This document shows, piece after piece, positions 12,263 to 25,308 of a stretch of 64,000 bases of DNA. Position 1 is the first letter of the stretch. Each line of letters starts with the position of its first letter. Source of the DNA: Helichrysum umbraculigerum. Its lineage: Eukaryota > Streptophyta > Magnoliopsida > Asterales > Asteraceae. Location of the stretch: NCBI GenBank assembly GCA_949592205.1, contig CATIUR010000001.1:263350250-263414249 (forward strand), given 5' to 3'. A model generated the notes under the pieces. The model made no database searches. It was not told where the DNA came from and saw only the letters and a program-made list of their open reading frames with translations. A program made the position numbers and the translations under genes.

Positions 12263-14356
12263 TGTCACACCCCCAAAATCGGTAATCGTGTTTAATGATA
12301 GTTTAGCGGAAGCATTATCATTTATTAGCGAAAGCATATATGTATTAGTTAAACAGCGGGGGCGCTGACGTTAGCAGTATGCATTCATTTTATCAGAGCT
12401 TATGATCATTGCAGAACAGTAATTAAGATGCCATTAATATAAAAGTATTTACAAAAACTACGACTTGTCAAGTCGTAGAAGTAAAGTGTTGTAAAAATAT
12501 ATTTGTCCCAAAAGTGGCATCCTAATTCGTCGTGGGTAACTTACGTCCTTTATGCATGCATCAGTACCTGAGTCCTAATTCCCTGAAAAACATAGTAAAA
12601 CATCAACATTGAATGTTGAGTGAATTCACAGGTTTTAGTTTTTAGTGGTCAAACCAAGTTATGAATAAATTATTCATTTACAGTGAAACATAAAGTTTAT
12701 AAGTTTAGTAGGAAATACAAGTTATTCTAGTTAAAGAAAACATTTCCTATATAAAGTAAGAATGTCGTTCTTACTACAAGTAAATAGTTGTGTAGGAAAC
12801 ACAAGTTTAATCAAAAACATTTCCTCATAAGTAGTTGCAGGAAACAAGGGTTTAACTAATCAAAGCAAACATTTCCTATCAGTTGTGTAGTTCCAAACTA
12901 AGTTTGTAGTTTAATAATCGTTGTTAATACAAGTTAATCGTTAAGTAGGAAAACAGGTCTATTCAGATATAATAAACATTTCCTAAATGCTTTGTAAGAA
13001 ACACAAGTTTATCCAATCAAGGAAAACATGTGTTTTCTATAATAGTTAAGAGTTAGAAATACTAGTTTATCCAATCAAGGAAAACATTTCTAAATTAAGG
13101 CAAACGTGTAGGAACACCTATCCTCTTAGTTATCACAGGAAATATAAGTTTAACATTTAAGTAAACATTTCCTAAAAAGTAATTGTGTAGGAACACCCAT
13201 CCTATTAGTGATCACAGGAAATACAAGTTTAACATTTAAGTAAACATTTCCATTTCAATAGTTACAGGAAAATCAGGTTTAACAACAAAGTAAACATTTT
13301 CCAACAGATAGTTGACAGGAACACAGGTTTAGCAATAAAGTAAACGTTCCAAAATATATAGTTGACAGGAAACACAAGTTTATCATTTAAGTAAACATTT
13401 CCTTTAAAAGTAGTCGTGTAGGAACACCTGTCCTAATTTGTTATCATAGGGAATATCCTTCCCAAAACTATAGTTGAGTAGTTTAAGTGGGAAATATAGA
13501 CTATGATCCCTCTAAGGTGAGCGACACCTTTAAAGTTAAAGTACGACTCCTAATACTATAACCAATCCATGACCAGTTGTGTTTTTGCCGCAGTAACAAT
13601 CTAAGTATACACTCCTCGTTACGACTGTCGTCGTGTGGTTGGAATGACCAACGAGTTATGTTTCCTGGGAGGGTTGTCAAATCGATAGTACTATCTGTAT
13701 ACTCAGTGGCTAGAGTCACCTAGCTAATGGTTATAGGTTGTAAGCACTGGGACTTATGTGCACTACAACTACCTCGCGTAAACCTAGGATCGTACCAAGA
13801 TGCGTTGTCTTAATTCCCAAAATAGTTATGAAAAATCATTTCATGTAAATAGTTCCAATTTAAACATATGAAAACCTTTCATATAACAGTTTGAGTTTAA
13901 GAACACAAAAATATTCATGTTAATCAAGAGTATATAATAGCATGCAGAGCAATTATATATAAAGCAAGTAGCATGTTATATCACATTGTTCTATGTTTTC
14001 CACCCCTGGTTTTAAAAGCATTTAAAACAAGTAAAAGATAGGGGCTGTGAACTCACCTCGTGAGTTAAATGCGTGAGAGCTAGCAAAGCGTAAGTCCAAG
14101 TAAAGTCTCTAACGTCCTAAACGTACGAGAAAAGTATGTAAATAATTGGCACACTGCCAAAACATGTTAACTTGTTCACTCGATGAAAGATCGTTGTTGT
14201 TTAAAAGTTTGTACGATTCGTTGGTGATGCTTTTGAATAATATTTGTCAAACATTATTATTATACTCATTTCGTTTAGTATTTGTACTTGACATTACTTC
14301 TCAAAATATTCGTATAGTTGTTTAGTTTTAATGTGCATGTTATATGTTTAAGTAGT

Positions 14357-14430
<74 letters not shown>

Positions 14431-16506
14431 TGTCATTTACGAAATTTTAAAAATTAGTATATAATGTTTCGTGGATATATAACTAGTTCATTATCAATAT
14501 TTACATAATGTGTCCTTAAATTGTCCCGTATTGTTTGCGTTTAAAGTTTCAATGGTTATTACATACTTGGATATCCATTAGGTCAATAGTCCTCATCTTA
14601 AACCGAATATGTCCATAAAATTGTCCTATCGCATATCGTCATGTTGACTTAGTCAAACCCGAATGTTTTGTCATGAACTTTTTACATAACCGTCTCCAAT
14701 GTTTTTGTTTAAATTTTTTTTTTTAAATAAAATACTTAAACCTCTTTTTAGGCTAAAACATAACGTTTAGATAATTCGGTCAAAGGTTATCGTATCTAGC
14801 CGCATTTGTTGACTTGGTCAAACGTATTCGGTTTGACCCAAAACTTTTAGGAACATCTTAAATATGTTTATGGAGCTCGGAAAAATTGTCGTTGCGTTTT
14901 ATAGTTGACTCAAAAGTGTCGTTATTTAAATCATGCCAAAACAGTCCCAAAACTCAGTTTTTAAGTGTTTTTGTCCATTTTCGGGTCTGTTCTCGGTGGT
15001 CAAAAGTTATCGAATGAATCTGAAATTTTTACACGATATTCCCATATATATCACCTACTTCCAGTATCATTTTCATGATTTTTAGACATCCACAATATTT
15101 TTAAAAAATTCGTGATCAGACCTGTCCAGAAACCTGTTTTTCAGAGTTTTTCGACTACTTTCGGGACTGAGTTCGAGGGTCAAAACTTATCGAATGAATC
15201 CAAAATTTTTACAAAACAATACTACATATGTCGACTAGTTTCAGTATTATTTTCATGACTTTTAGATGTCTACAACTCCCTAAATAATTTCGTGAATGTC
15301 TCCGACTCGGTTTCTGACCGAGACTAAACTCAGTCCACAAATCGGTTTCTACACGAAAATAAGTGCATTTCTGGGAAGGGCTAAAGAAGAACTTTTTGTA
15401 TATATTTTCAATACGCAACTTTTAAAAAAAAATTCGTTGTCTAACTCATTCTAAAACTCGAGATATGGACGTTTTCGTGGGACCAAAAGTCTGGGACAGA
15501 ATCTGTCCAGAAAATCGACATCATCAAACTTAAATTTGGTTAAGTTTTGGTTATGTTTTTGCTTAAGATCTTTCAATATATGAACATGTAACATGTTTAT
15601 GAGCAAAATACATGAAAGATTAGTGAAAGTTTAAGTGTTCTTACAAAGTAGTTTAATGAAGAAATCAAAGGAGGTGACGATGATGATGTTGTTGTTTGTT
15701 CCTTGCTTCCTCCTTTGCAACTCTTTGAAGATGATGATGGGGATTATTCTTTTGGTGAATGCAGATTGTTTTTGGGGCTGTGAAAGCCGTAGAAGAGAGG
15801 ATCAAGTGAGAGAGAGAGGAGAGTTGAAAGAGTGTATCAATGTTAATGTGGTGAGGTGTGTGTATGAAGCCAACGTTAAAGTCAAGAGGGGTATGGTGGT
15901 AGTACTTGTGGTTGTTTGGCTGGCTTCAAGAGTCAACAAAGAGCATGGCATGCTCACAATCTTGTCCCTAGATATTTAAGTTCTTAATACGTTAATCTCG
16001 TTTAGCGTCTAATTGTTGCGTTAGTTAATCGTTTTAGTTAAAGGTCATTACACGTTAACTTTTCTCGAAGTATTATCACACATACTAAGTTTTGTGTTTC
16101 TAAAATATTTGTTATGTTTCGTTTAATTGTCAAGTTTGATTCGTGAACTTTCATTGCGTACATTACGTTTTATACAAAACGTATAAGTATTTATCGTAGA
16201 GACATTTCGCGTATATGATCATACACAATAATTACTCGTAAATAACAACTATTAAATTAATAAATAGTTTTTCGTTATTTATATAATTTATATCACCAAC
16301 GATCGTATTTGTTTGTGTCGGACTCATTCCAGTAGTTTTCGTGTAATTACTAATAATTACAAAATAAGTAATACCTCACGTATTAAATAGTAAGTTTCGC
16401 TAAACTTATTCCACAAAAATAGTTTTGAATTCACTAATCTGAGAATTACTCTAGGTAATGCATGTAATTTGGTAAAAATTAGTACCCTAATTTGAGGATT
16501 GTCACA
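12263..16506 (-). repeat. Tekay 3' LTR (left copy)
   Basis: A 4,244-bp LTR, TGTCACACCC...ATTGTCACA on the plus strand (minus: TGTGACAAT...GGGTGTGACA). About 12650-13500 is a degenerate tandem array of 55-75-bp units around AGGAAACACAAGTTTA and AAACATTTCCT. A (TA)n tract lies at 14359-14428. Text such as GGGTCAAAA(C/G)TTATCGAATGAATC recurs at about 14998 and 15178. No gene. Confidence 0.95.
14359..14428. repeat. (TA)n microsatellite in Tekay left LTR
   Basis: About 35 TA units. The right LTR has a slightly shorter tract at 23158-23220, so the length changed after insertion. Confidence 0.95.
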
Positions 16507-16516
16507 TTCTCCCCCC
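16507..16516 (-). other. Tekay polypurine tract
   Basis: Plus-strand TTCTCCCCCC directly beside the LTR end reads GGGGGGAGAA on the minus strand. This is the priming site for plus-strand DNA synthesis. Confidence 0.85.
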
Positions 16517-16540
16517 GTTAGCGAAATCTCGTCCCGAGAT

Positions 16541-16941
16541 TTAAGTTGAGTCGTGAGTCTCGGTCACGTTTTCGAAAAGTTGAGGGTATTTCTTTCGCAT
16601 TTCTTCCTCGTGTTTGACCTAAAGATGATCCCCATGTGTTTAGTTTACCTAGGAACGCGCTTCGAGTTCCAACGAACTTTGACAAGTTTGACCCGACTGT
16701 TTTGTAGCTTTTGAACTTTCGAGTCAGATACCTCGATTGGTTCCTCCACAAAGTTGAGTCGTGAGTCAATGTAGACTTCGTCAAGAGGTATAATTATCGT
16801 TTCGACAGAAAGACACTTCTTAAGTTTACCAAAGTGAAAAGTGTTGTGAATGTTGCTAAGCTCTTGCGGTAGTTTGAGCCTATAAGCTAAAGGACCTATC
16901 CTCGCTAGGATTTCAAACGGTCCTAAGTATCGTGGGTTCAA
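16541..16941 (-). pseudogene. pol: Tekay pol C-terminus with chromodomain-like tail (frameshifted)
   Basis: Minus-strand reading gives the conserved post-integrase block (RYLGPFEILARIGPLAYRL, LPQELSNIHNTFHFGKLKK), followed by a chromodomain-like strand pattern (LNFVEEPIEVSDSKVQKL, VKLVKVRWNSKR). After 16645 the frame shifts. The tail resumes in another frame as EEEMRKKYPQLFEN and stops at 16541-16543. The chromodomain targets integration in chromoviruses; here it is disrupted. Lineage call: Tekay-like chromovirus. Confidence 0.85.
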
Positions 16942-16975
16942 TTTCCCTCATTTTTCCCAATCGTGCTATCCCTTT

Positions 16976-17815
16976 TCAAGGTGATACTTTGAGTAGGACT
17001 TTGTCACCTACTTGAAATTCTAATGGCTTTTGGCGGTTATCGGCGTAACGCTTTTGTCTGTCATGCACCGTTTTCAGTCGGTTGAGTACTTGAGATATCT
17101 TGTCCGTGGTTTCCTGGACAATCTCCGGTCCGGTTAGTTGTCTGTCACCCAACTCTGCCCAACAAAGTGGTGATCGGCATTTGCGCCCATACAGAGCTTC
17201 GAATGGTGCCATCTGAATGCTGGTGTGATAACTGTTGTTATAGCAGCACTCTGCTAATGGGAGATGAGTATCCCAGTTTCCTCCAAAGTCAATCACACAC
17301 GCTCTTAACAAGTCCTCGAGCGTTTGAATCGTTCGTTCACTCTGGTCATCGGTTTGTGGATGATAGGCTGTACTTATGTCAAGTCGAGTACCTAAAGCCC
17401 GTTGTAATGTCTGCCAGAAATTAGATGTGAACCTACTATCTCTGTCTGAGATGATGGATAATGGCACTCCAGGTCGAGAAACGAGCTCCATTATGTCGTT
17501 CTCCTTCATAGCAATGAAGTGAGCTGATTTCGTTAATCGATCGACAATTACCCAAATTGAATCAGCTCCAGCTGATGTCTTTGGTAGCTTCGTGATGAAA
17601 TCCATCGTTATGTGATACCATTTCCATCGTGACAATTCTGGTTGTTGCAAAAGTCCTGAAGGTTTTTGATATTCAACCTTGACCTTTGAACATATTAGAC
17701 ACTTACTAACATTAGTAGCGATGTCTCTCTTTTTGTTAGGCCACCAATAGAATCCTTTCACGTCTTGGTACATCTTATCTGCACCAGGATGAATCGAGTA
17801 GTTGGATTTGTGAGC
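16976..17815 (-). pseudogene. pol: Tekay integrase remnant
   Basis: The HHCC domain is represented by SIHPGADKMYQDVKGFYWW and CLICSKVK. The DDE core retains Asp in TMDFITKLP, Asp in ISDRDSRF and Glu in SERTIQTLED. Between AMKENDIM and ELVSRPGVP about a dozen residues usual for this family seem to be missing, so the core carries an internal deletion. The segment before the HHCC lies in another frame (17758-18147). The C-terminal part reads PFEALYGRKCRSPLCW and QVGDKVLLKVSP, then the frame is lost at 16976. Confidence 0.88.
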
Positions 17816-19320
17816 TTCGTCAAGATCAGTTTGCGTAGTTCATCGTTGCACGGTACCCAAATTCGATTTATGAAGTATAAAACTCCATTCTCTCTTGTTT
17901 CAAGTTTTTTCTCCATCCCCTTCAGGGATTCGTCTTTCATACGCTCGGCGATGAAAGCTATGCGTTGTGCTTCACGAATTTGAGTAATGAGATCCGAGTG
18001 GATTGTTAATACCAAAGCTCGGACTCTGCGAGGTTTAATCTTCTCCTTACGACTCAAGGCATCAGCCACAACATTAGCTTTGCCTGGATGGAACTTAATC
18101 TCACAGTCGTAATCGTTTAACAATTCGACCCAACGGCATTGTCTCATGTTGAACTCTTTCTGGTCGAATATATGTTGTTAACTCTTGGGGTCAGTGAAGA
18201 TCGTACACTTTGTACCATATAGGTAGTGTCTCCAGATCTTAAATGCAAACACGACTGCTCCCAACTCTAAGTCATGAGTTGTATAGTTCTTCTCGTGAAT
18301 CTTCAATTGACGAGAAACATAAGCAATAACTTTGTCGCTTTGCATGAGGACGCAACCTAGTCCTTGGCGTGATGCATTGCAATAAACGATGAAGTTCTCT
18401 GTCCCCTCAGGTGAGGATAGAATTGGTGCGGTGCTCAACTTTTGCTTTAACAGTTGGAAGGCACTCTTTTGTTTCTCTCCCCATTCGAATTTCTTATCTT
18501 TATGCGTTAAGGTGGTAAATGATTGGGCTATCTTTGAGAAGTTTTCGATAAATCGACGTTAATAGCCAGCCAAACCAAGAAATTGTCAAATCTCTGTAGG
18601 GGTTTTCGGTGCTTCCTAGTTGTTGATCGCCTCTATTTTGGATGGGTTCACATGAATTCCCTTGTCGTTAATCACGTGACCTAGGAAATGCACCTCTCTC
18701 ATCCAAAATTCGTATTTGAAGAACTTAGCATACAGTTTCTCGTTCTCAAGTAGTTGAAGAATAAGTCTTAAGTGTTGATCGTGATCCTCTTTCGTTTGCG
18801 AGTATATCAAGATATCATCAATGAACACAATGACGAACTTATCGAGATAGGGTTTGCATACCCTGTTCATGAGATCCATGAATATTGCAGGCGCGTTAGT
18901 CAGTCCAAACGGCAAGACTAGGAACTCATAATGACCATGAAGAGTCCAAAACGCGGTCTTTGGTCCATCCTCTTCTCGTACCTTCAATTGATGATAACCA
19001 GAATGTAGGTCGATCTTCGAGTAGTAACTCGATCCTTGTAGCTGATCAACAGATCGTCGATGCGTGGTAACGGGTATTGGTTGTTGACAGTTACCTTATT
19101 AAGCTCTCGGTAGTCGTTACACATCCTCATGAATCCATCCTTCTTCTTGATAAACAAAACCGGAAATCCCCAAGGTGAAAAGCTCGGTCGGATGAATCCT
19201 AAGTCTAAGAGCTCCTGCAACTGTGTAGACAGTTCTTGCATTTCTGATGGAGCTAGACGATAAGGTGAGCGAGTGATTGGTGCGGCTCTGGGCACCAGAT
19301 CGACGCGAAATTTGACTTGT
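17758..19320 (-). pseudogene. pol: Tekay reverse transcriptase and RNase H remnants
   Basis: Four broken frames in order on the minus strand. At 19295-18984 the RT fingers are seen (SPYRLAPSEM, DLGFIRPSFSPWG, CNDYRELNKVTVNN), then a frameshift after PRIDDL. At 18987-18616 the palm follows with the catalytic box as FIDDILIYS and the FLGHVIND segment. Several stops fall between 18615 and 18440. At 18438-18178 the RNase H starts, but its first catalytic Asp is Asn (VYCNASRQG). At 18147-17758 the RNase H end (DYDCEIKFHPGKANVVADALSR) and a linker follow. At least three frameshifts and one active-site change make this unable to copy itself. Confidence 0.9.
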
Positions 19321-19347
19321 CGCGGAGGTGGTAATCCTGGAAGATCA

Positions 19348-19830
19348 TCAGGAAAACACTCCCGGATAGTCTTGTACTATAAGTATGTCGTCTATGCATT
19401 GTTCCTCGGGTTTCTTTTCTATGACGTGTGCCAAAGATGTTGGATATCCCTGTTGGAGATATTTACTAGCTTTTAAGCAATTAATCATTTTAACAACACT
19501 CATTCTCTCATCTTCTTGTATCACCAAAGTTTCTCCAGTCGGCAATGGTTGTCATACCATTTTATCAAAACAAACAATCTCTACACGATTCTTCGACAAC
19601 CAGTCCATACCGACCACGATGTCAAAGCTTCCCAACTCTACCAATAGCAAGTCTATTTCGTAGAAATGTCCCTCTAACGTTAGGGCACATCCCGGTACTA
19701 TTTTTCCTGATTCGATCAACTTACCATCGGTTAGCTCTATGGTGTATTTGTTATCTAACTTACGGGATTCAATGTCTAAGAGTGGTTTAACTTCACTAGA
19801 CATTAACTCAGCTTAATATCCGAATCAATA
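19348..19830 (-). pseudogene. pol: Tekay aspartic protease remnant and linker to RT
   Basis: Minus strand 19803-19552 gives the second half of the protease (SSEVKPLLDIESRK, YTIELTDGKLIESG, SFDIVVGMDWLS). Minus 19545-19348 gives the linker (MPTGETLVIQEDE, YLQQGYPTSLAHV, DYPGVFS). The expected D-T/S-G-A catalytic triad just upstream (about 19830-19805) is unreadable: in one frame it becomes Asp-Ile-Asp, followed by a frameshift. The protease is inactive. Confidence 0.8.
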
Positions 19831-21042
19831 TCATAGAGGCATAATAGTTGTTGTCGGCAATTGTTGAGCTTTGGGTACTAGTTTCGGTTGTGTTTTGGGT
19901 CACAACACTCGAAACACCCGTTGCTTTGTCGTTCATCATTGGCTCTGGTGGAAGGATTGGGTCGGCAATATTGAGTTTGATGACCCTACTGTTCTTAATT
20001 ACCACAGAGAGTACATTTTCCACCGTGGTGTCTCCCATATTTCTCGAGCTTTGTCCTTTAGTTGGGTTTTCATCAGTTTCAATTCCAGTATTATGGCTAT
20101 CCTTCGTAGCATTGTTTTGAGTACGAATCACCTCGTGTCGGGTAATAGTTTCAGTTACTCCTTAATAAATGATTTCTCATATTGCTTCAATCGTGGGTAG
20201 TGTGTTGCTCCGTCGAATCATTCCTAATGTTTTGTCGCTAAATTATTGGATGAATAAGGAAAGGTTATTGTTATCCCCATTACGCATCTTACGATTTTGA
20301 AACACCCATATGTACTTAGTATAATATAACCACGTTGGCCAGTCGTCATTATATGATGCTAAATACATACTTCTTTTCATCACCGCTTAACACGATCAGG
20401 TTCATACAAACTCAATACAAGAGTTACGGATATAGATTTGAGTGATTCAAAGAAGGCAAGCAGTGAAAATGTACATACTAGGGTGTTCATCTAAACTGTG
20501 ATGGGATTTATATATATTCATCAATATAAGTTTTAGTATATTACAGCATAGGCATAGCCCGCCATACATAAGTTTAACAAAGATAGGATAAGTACTTTCC
20601 TATAACTACCCTCATATAGTCATCATCATGTTGACCCTAGCTACACTTTCTGCCACTCGAGCATGCTCTTCTAGCATCTGTACTCGGGCACAGGTAGCAT
20701 GGGTATTCCTGAGTTTCTTAAGAGATACTCTTTTCAGTGGTTCCACTATCATGTTCGTTGTTTCGTCTACACCAGGTGCCATGTTGGACGTTGGAGCAGG
20801 TATAGTCGTTAAGTTTTCGTTGACAGACGCAGCATCGTCATTATAGTTGTGCTAGGACGGTTCGTCATCGGAGTCGCTCACATATATAGGACGCTCGTTA
20901 AACACACTCGTAATATACTTAGTAACTACGTAGTGATATAGAGTTATGCAATGTATGAATGCATGAGTGTTCTAGCCAAGGTTATAGTCTAGGTCTCTAA
21001 GGCTTTCAGGTCGCTTAAAGACTTCTAGTTCGCTATAACAAA
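19831..21042 (-). pseudogene. gag: Tekay gag remnant (capsid and zinc knuckle not found)
   Basis: About 1.2 kb where gag should be. A minus-strand stretch at about 20900-20630 reads as a plausible gag N-terminus (SDSDDEPS, stop, then NYNDDAASVNENLTTIPA and LKRVSLKKLRNTHATCARV). A Thr/Asn-rich ORF at 20131-19808 may be its C-terminal tail. No retrotransposon capsid core and no CCHC knuckle are recognisable between them. The space is too small for a complete Tekay gag, so an internal deletion is inferred. Confidence 0.55.
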
Positions 21043-21056
21043 TGGCTCTGATACCA
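21043..21056 (-). other. Tekay primer binding site (initiator-Met tRNA type)
   Basis: Plus TGGCTCTGATACCA reads TGGTATCAGAGCCA on the minus strand, the standard sequence complementary to the 3' end of plant initiator tRNA-Met. It lies four bases from the right LTR, which sets the minus orientation of the element. Confidence 0.93.
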
Positions 21057-21060
21057 AGTC

Positions 21061-23155
21061 TGTCACACCCCCAAAATCGGTAATCGTGTTTAATGATAGT
21101 TTAGCGGAAGCATTATCATTTATTAGCGAAAGCATATATGTATTAGTTAAACAGCGGGGGCGCTGACGTTAGCAGTATGCATTCATTTTATCAGAGCTTA
21201 TGATCATTGCAGAACAGTAATTAAGATGCCATTAATATAAAAGTATTTACAAAAACTACGACTTGCAAAGTCGTAGAAGTAAAGTGTTGTAAAAATATAT
21301 TTGTCCCAAAAGTGGCATCCTAATTCGTCGTGGGTAACTTACGTCCTTTATGCATGCATCAGTACCTGAGTCCTAATTCCCTGAAAAACATAGTAAAACG
21401 TCAACATTGAATGTTGAGTGAATTCACAGGTTTTAGTTTTTAGTGGTCAAACCAAGTTATAAATAAATCATTCATTTACAGTGAAACATAAAGTTTATAA
21501 GTTTAGTAGGAAATACAAGTTATTCTAGTTAAAGAAAACATTTCCTATATAAAGTAAGAATGTCGTTCTTACTACAAGTAAATAGTTGTGTAGGAAACAC
21601 AAGTTTAATCAAAAACATTTCCTCATAAGTAGTTGCAGGAAACAAGGGTTTAACTAATCAAAGCAAACATTTCCTATCAGTTGTGTAGTTCCAAACTAAG
21701 TTTGTAGTTTAATAATCGTTGTTAATACAAGTTAATCGTTAAGTAGGAAAACAGGTCTATTCAGATATAATAAACATTTCCTAAATGCTTTGTAAGAAAC
21801 ACAAGTTTATCCAATCAAGGAAAACATGTGTTTTCTATAATAGTTAAGAGTTAGAAATACTAGTTTATCCAATCAAGGAAAACATTTCTAAATTAAGGCA
21901 AACGTGTAGGAACACCTATCCTCTTAGTTATCACAGGAAATATAAGTTTAACATTTAAGTAAACATTTCCTAAAAAGTAATTGTATAGGAACACCCATCC
22001 TATTAGTGATCACAGGAAATACAAGTTTAACATTTAAGTAAACATTTCCATTTCAATAGTTACAGGAAAATCAGGTTTAACAACAAAGTAAACATTTTCC
22101 AACAGATAGTTGACAGGAACACAGGTTTAGCAATAAAGTAAACGTTCCAAAATATATAGTTGACAGGAAACACAAGTTTATCGTTTAAGTAAACATTTCC
22201 TTTAAAAGTAGTCGTGTAGGAACACCTGTCCTAATTTGTTATCATAGGGAATATCCTTCCCAAAACTATAGTTGAGTAGTTTAAGTGGGAAATATAGACT
22301 ATGATCCCTCTAAGGTGAGCGACACCTTTAAAGTTAAAGTACGACTCCTAATACTATAACCAATCCATGACCAGTTGTGTTTTTGCCGCAGTAACAATCT
22401 AAGTATACACTCCTCGTTACGACTGTCGTCGTGTGGTTGGAATGACCAACGAGTTATGTTTCCTGGGAGGGTTGTCAAATCGATAGTACTATCTGTATAC
22501 TCAGTGGCTAGAGTCACATAGCTAATGGTTATAGGTTGTAAGCACTGGGACTTATGTGCACTACAACTACCTCGCGTAAACCTAGGATCGTACCAAGATG
22601 CGTTGTCTTAATTCCCAAAATAGTTATGAAAAATCATTTCATGTAAATAGTTCCAATTTAAACATATGAAAACCTTTCATATAACAGTTTGAGTTTAAGA
22701 ACACAAAAATATTCATGTTAATCAAGAGTATATAATAGCATGCAGAGCAATTATATATAAAGCAAGTAGCATGTTATATCACATTGTTCTATGTTTTCCA
22801 CCCCTGGTTTTAAAAGCATTTAAAACAAGTAAAAGATAGGGGCTGTGAACTCACCTCGTGAGTTAAATGCGTGAGAGCTAGCAAAGCGTAAGTCCAAGTA
22901 AAGTCTCTAACGTCCTAAACGTACGAGAAAAGTATGTAAATAATTGGCACACTGCCAAAACATGTTAACTTGTTCACTCGATGAAAGATCGTTGTTGTTT
23001 AAAAGTTTGTACGATTCGTTGGTGATGCTTTTGAATAGTATTTGTCAAACATTATTATTATACTCATTTCGTTTAGTATTTGTACTTGACATTACTTCTC
23101 AAAATATTCGTATAGTTGTTTAGTTTTAATGTGCATGTTATATGTTTAAGTAGTC

Positions 23156-23224
<69 letters not shown>

Positions 23225-25303
23225 TGTCATTTACGAAATTTTAAAAATTAGTATATAATGTTTCGTGGATATATAACTAGTTCATTATCAATATTTACAT
23301 AATGTGTCCTTAAATTGTCCCGTATTGTTTGCGTTTAAAGTTTCAATGGTTATTACATACTTGGATATCCATTAGGTCAATAGTCCTCATCTTAAACCGA
23401 ATATGTCCATAAAATTGTCCTATCGCATATCGTCATGTTGACTTAGTCAAACCCGAATGTTTTGTCATGAACTTTTTACATAACCGTCTCCAATGTTTTT
23501 GTTTAAATTTTTTTTTTTAAATAAAATACTTAAACCTCTTTTTAGGCTAAAACATAACGTTTAGATAATTCGGTCAAAGGTTATCGTATCTAGCCGCATT
23601 TGTTGACTTGGTCAAACGTATTCGGTTTGACCCAAAACTTTTAGGAACATCTTAAATATGTTTATGGAGCTCGGAAAAATTGTCGTTGCGTTTTATAGTT
23701 GACTCAAAAGTGTCGTTATTTAAATCATGCCAAAACAGTCCCAAAACTCAGTTTTTAAGTGTTTTTGTCCATTTTCGGGTCTGTTCTCGGTGGTCAAAAG
23801 TTATAGAATGAATCTGAAATTTTTACACGATATTCCCATATATATCACCTACTTCCAGTATCATTTTCATGATTTTTAGACATCCACAATATTTTTAAAA
23901 AATTCGTGATCAGACCAGTCCAGAAACCTGTTTTTCAGAGTTTTTCGACTACTTTCGGGACTGAGTTCAAGGGTCAAAACTTATCGAATGAATCCAAAAT
24001 TTTTACAAAACAATACTACATATGTCGACTAGTTTCAGTATTATTTTCATGACTTTTAGATGTCTACAACTCCCTAAATAATTTCGTGAATGTCTCCGAC
24101 TCGGTTTCTGACCGAGACTAAACTCAGTCCACAAATCGGTTTCTACACGAAAATAAGTGCATTTCTGGGAAGGGCTAAAGAAGAACTTTTTGTATATATT
24201 TTCAATACGCAACTTTTAAAAAAAAAATTCGTTGTCTAACTCATTCTAAAACTCGAGATATGGACGTTTTCGTGGGACCAAAAGTCTGGGACAGAATCTG
24301 TCCAGAAAATCGACATCATCAAACTTAAATTTGGTTAAGTTTTGGTTATGTTTTTGCTTAAGATCTTTCAATATATGAACATGTAACATGTTTATGAGCA
24401 AAATACATGAAAGATTAGTGAAAGTTTAAGTGTTCTTACAAAGTAGTTTAATGAAGAAATCAAAGGAGGTGACGATGATGATGTTGTTGTTTGTTCCTTG
24501 CTTCCTCCTTTGCAACTCTTTGAAGATGATGATGGTGATTATTCTTTTGGTGAATGCAGATTGTTTTTGGGGCTGTGAAAGCCGTAGAAGAGAGGATCAA
24601 GTGAGAGAGAGAGAGGAGAGTTGAAAGAGTGTATCAATGTTAATGTGGTGAGGTGTGTGTATGAAGCCAACGTTAAAGTCAAGAGGGGTATGGTGGTAGT
24701 ACTTGTGGTTGTTTGGCTGGCTTCAAGAGTCAACAAAGAGCATGGCATGCTCACAATCTTGTCCCTAGATATTTAAGTTCTTAATACGTTAATCTCGTTT
24801 AGCGTCTAATTGTTGCGTTAGTTAATCGTTTTAGTTAAAGGTCATTACACGTTAACTTTTCTCGAAGTATTATCACACATACTAAGTTTTGTGTTTCTAA
24901 AATATTTGTTATGTTTCGTTTAATTGTCAAGTTTGATTCGTGAACTTTCATTGCGTACATTACGTTTTATACAAAACGTATAAGTATTTATCGTAGAGAC
25001 ATTTCGCGTATATGATCATACACAATAATTACTCGTAAATAACAACTATTAAATTAATAAATAGTTTTTCGTTATTTATATAATTTATATCACCAACGAT
25101 CATATTTGTTTGTGTCGGACTCATTCCAGTAGTTTTCGTGTAATTACTAATAATTACAAAATAAGTAATACCTCACGTATTAAATAGTAAGTTTCGCTAA
25201 ACTTATTCCACAAAAATAGTTTTGAATTCACTAATCAGAGAATTACTCTAGGTAATGCATGTAATTTGGTAAAAATTAGTACCCTAATTTGAGGATTGTC
25301 ACA
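21061..25303 (-). repeat. Tekay 5' LTR (right copy)
   Basis: A 4,243-bp LTR nearly identical to 12263-16506. Sample differences: GTCACCTAGC against GTCACATAGC (13717 versus 22515), GACCTGTCC against GACCAGTCC (15119 versus 23916), GATGGGGAT against GATGGTGAT, plus small indels in homopolymers and the TA tract. Confidence 0.95.
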
Positions 25304-25308
25304 CCGGC

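Larger units (their letters stand above)
12263..25303 (-). mobile_element. Tekay-like chromovirus (Ty3/gypsy) nested in the Athila LTR
   Basis: A 13,041-bp minus-strand element flanked by the perfect 5-bp TSD CCGGC (12258-12262 and 25304-25308). It comprises 4.24-kb LTRs at each end, an initiator-Met-type primer site next to the right (5') LTR, a polypurine tract next to the left (3') LTR, and an interior of only about 4.55 kb. Coding remains are PR, RT, RNase H, INT and a chromodomain-type tail, all broken by frameshifts; the gag capsid and zinc knuckle are missing. The LTRs differ by about 17 substitutions counted by eye (about 0.4%), so insertion was recent although the coding region is dead. 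Confidence 0.93.

Noticed and set aside
15635..15979. 114-codon plus-strand ORF in the Tekay left LTR, also seen as a shorter ORF at 24430-24624
   Set aside because: It lies inside both LTRs, antisense to the element. A small GA-repeat indel (about 15810 versus 24605) shortens it in the other copy, so the frame is not maintained. No domain.
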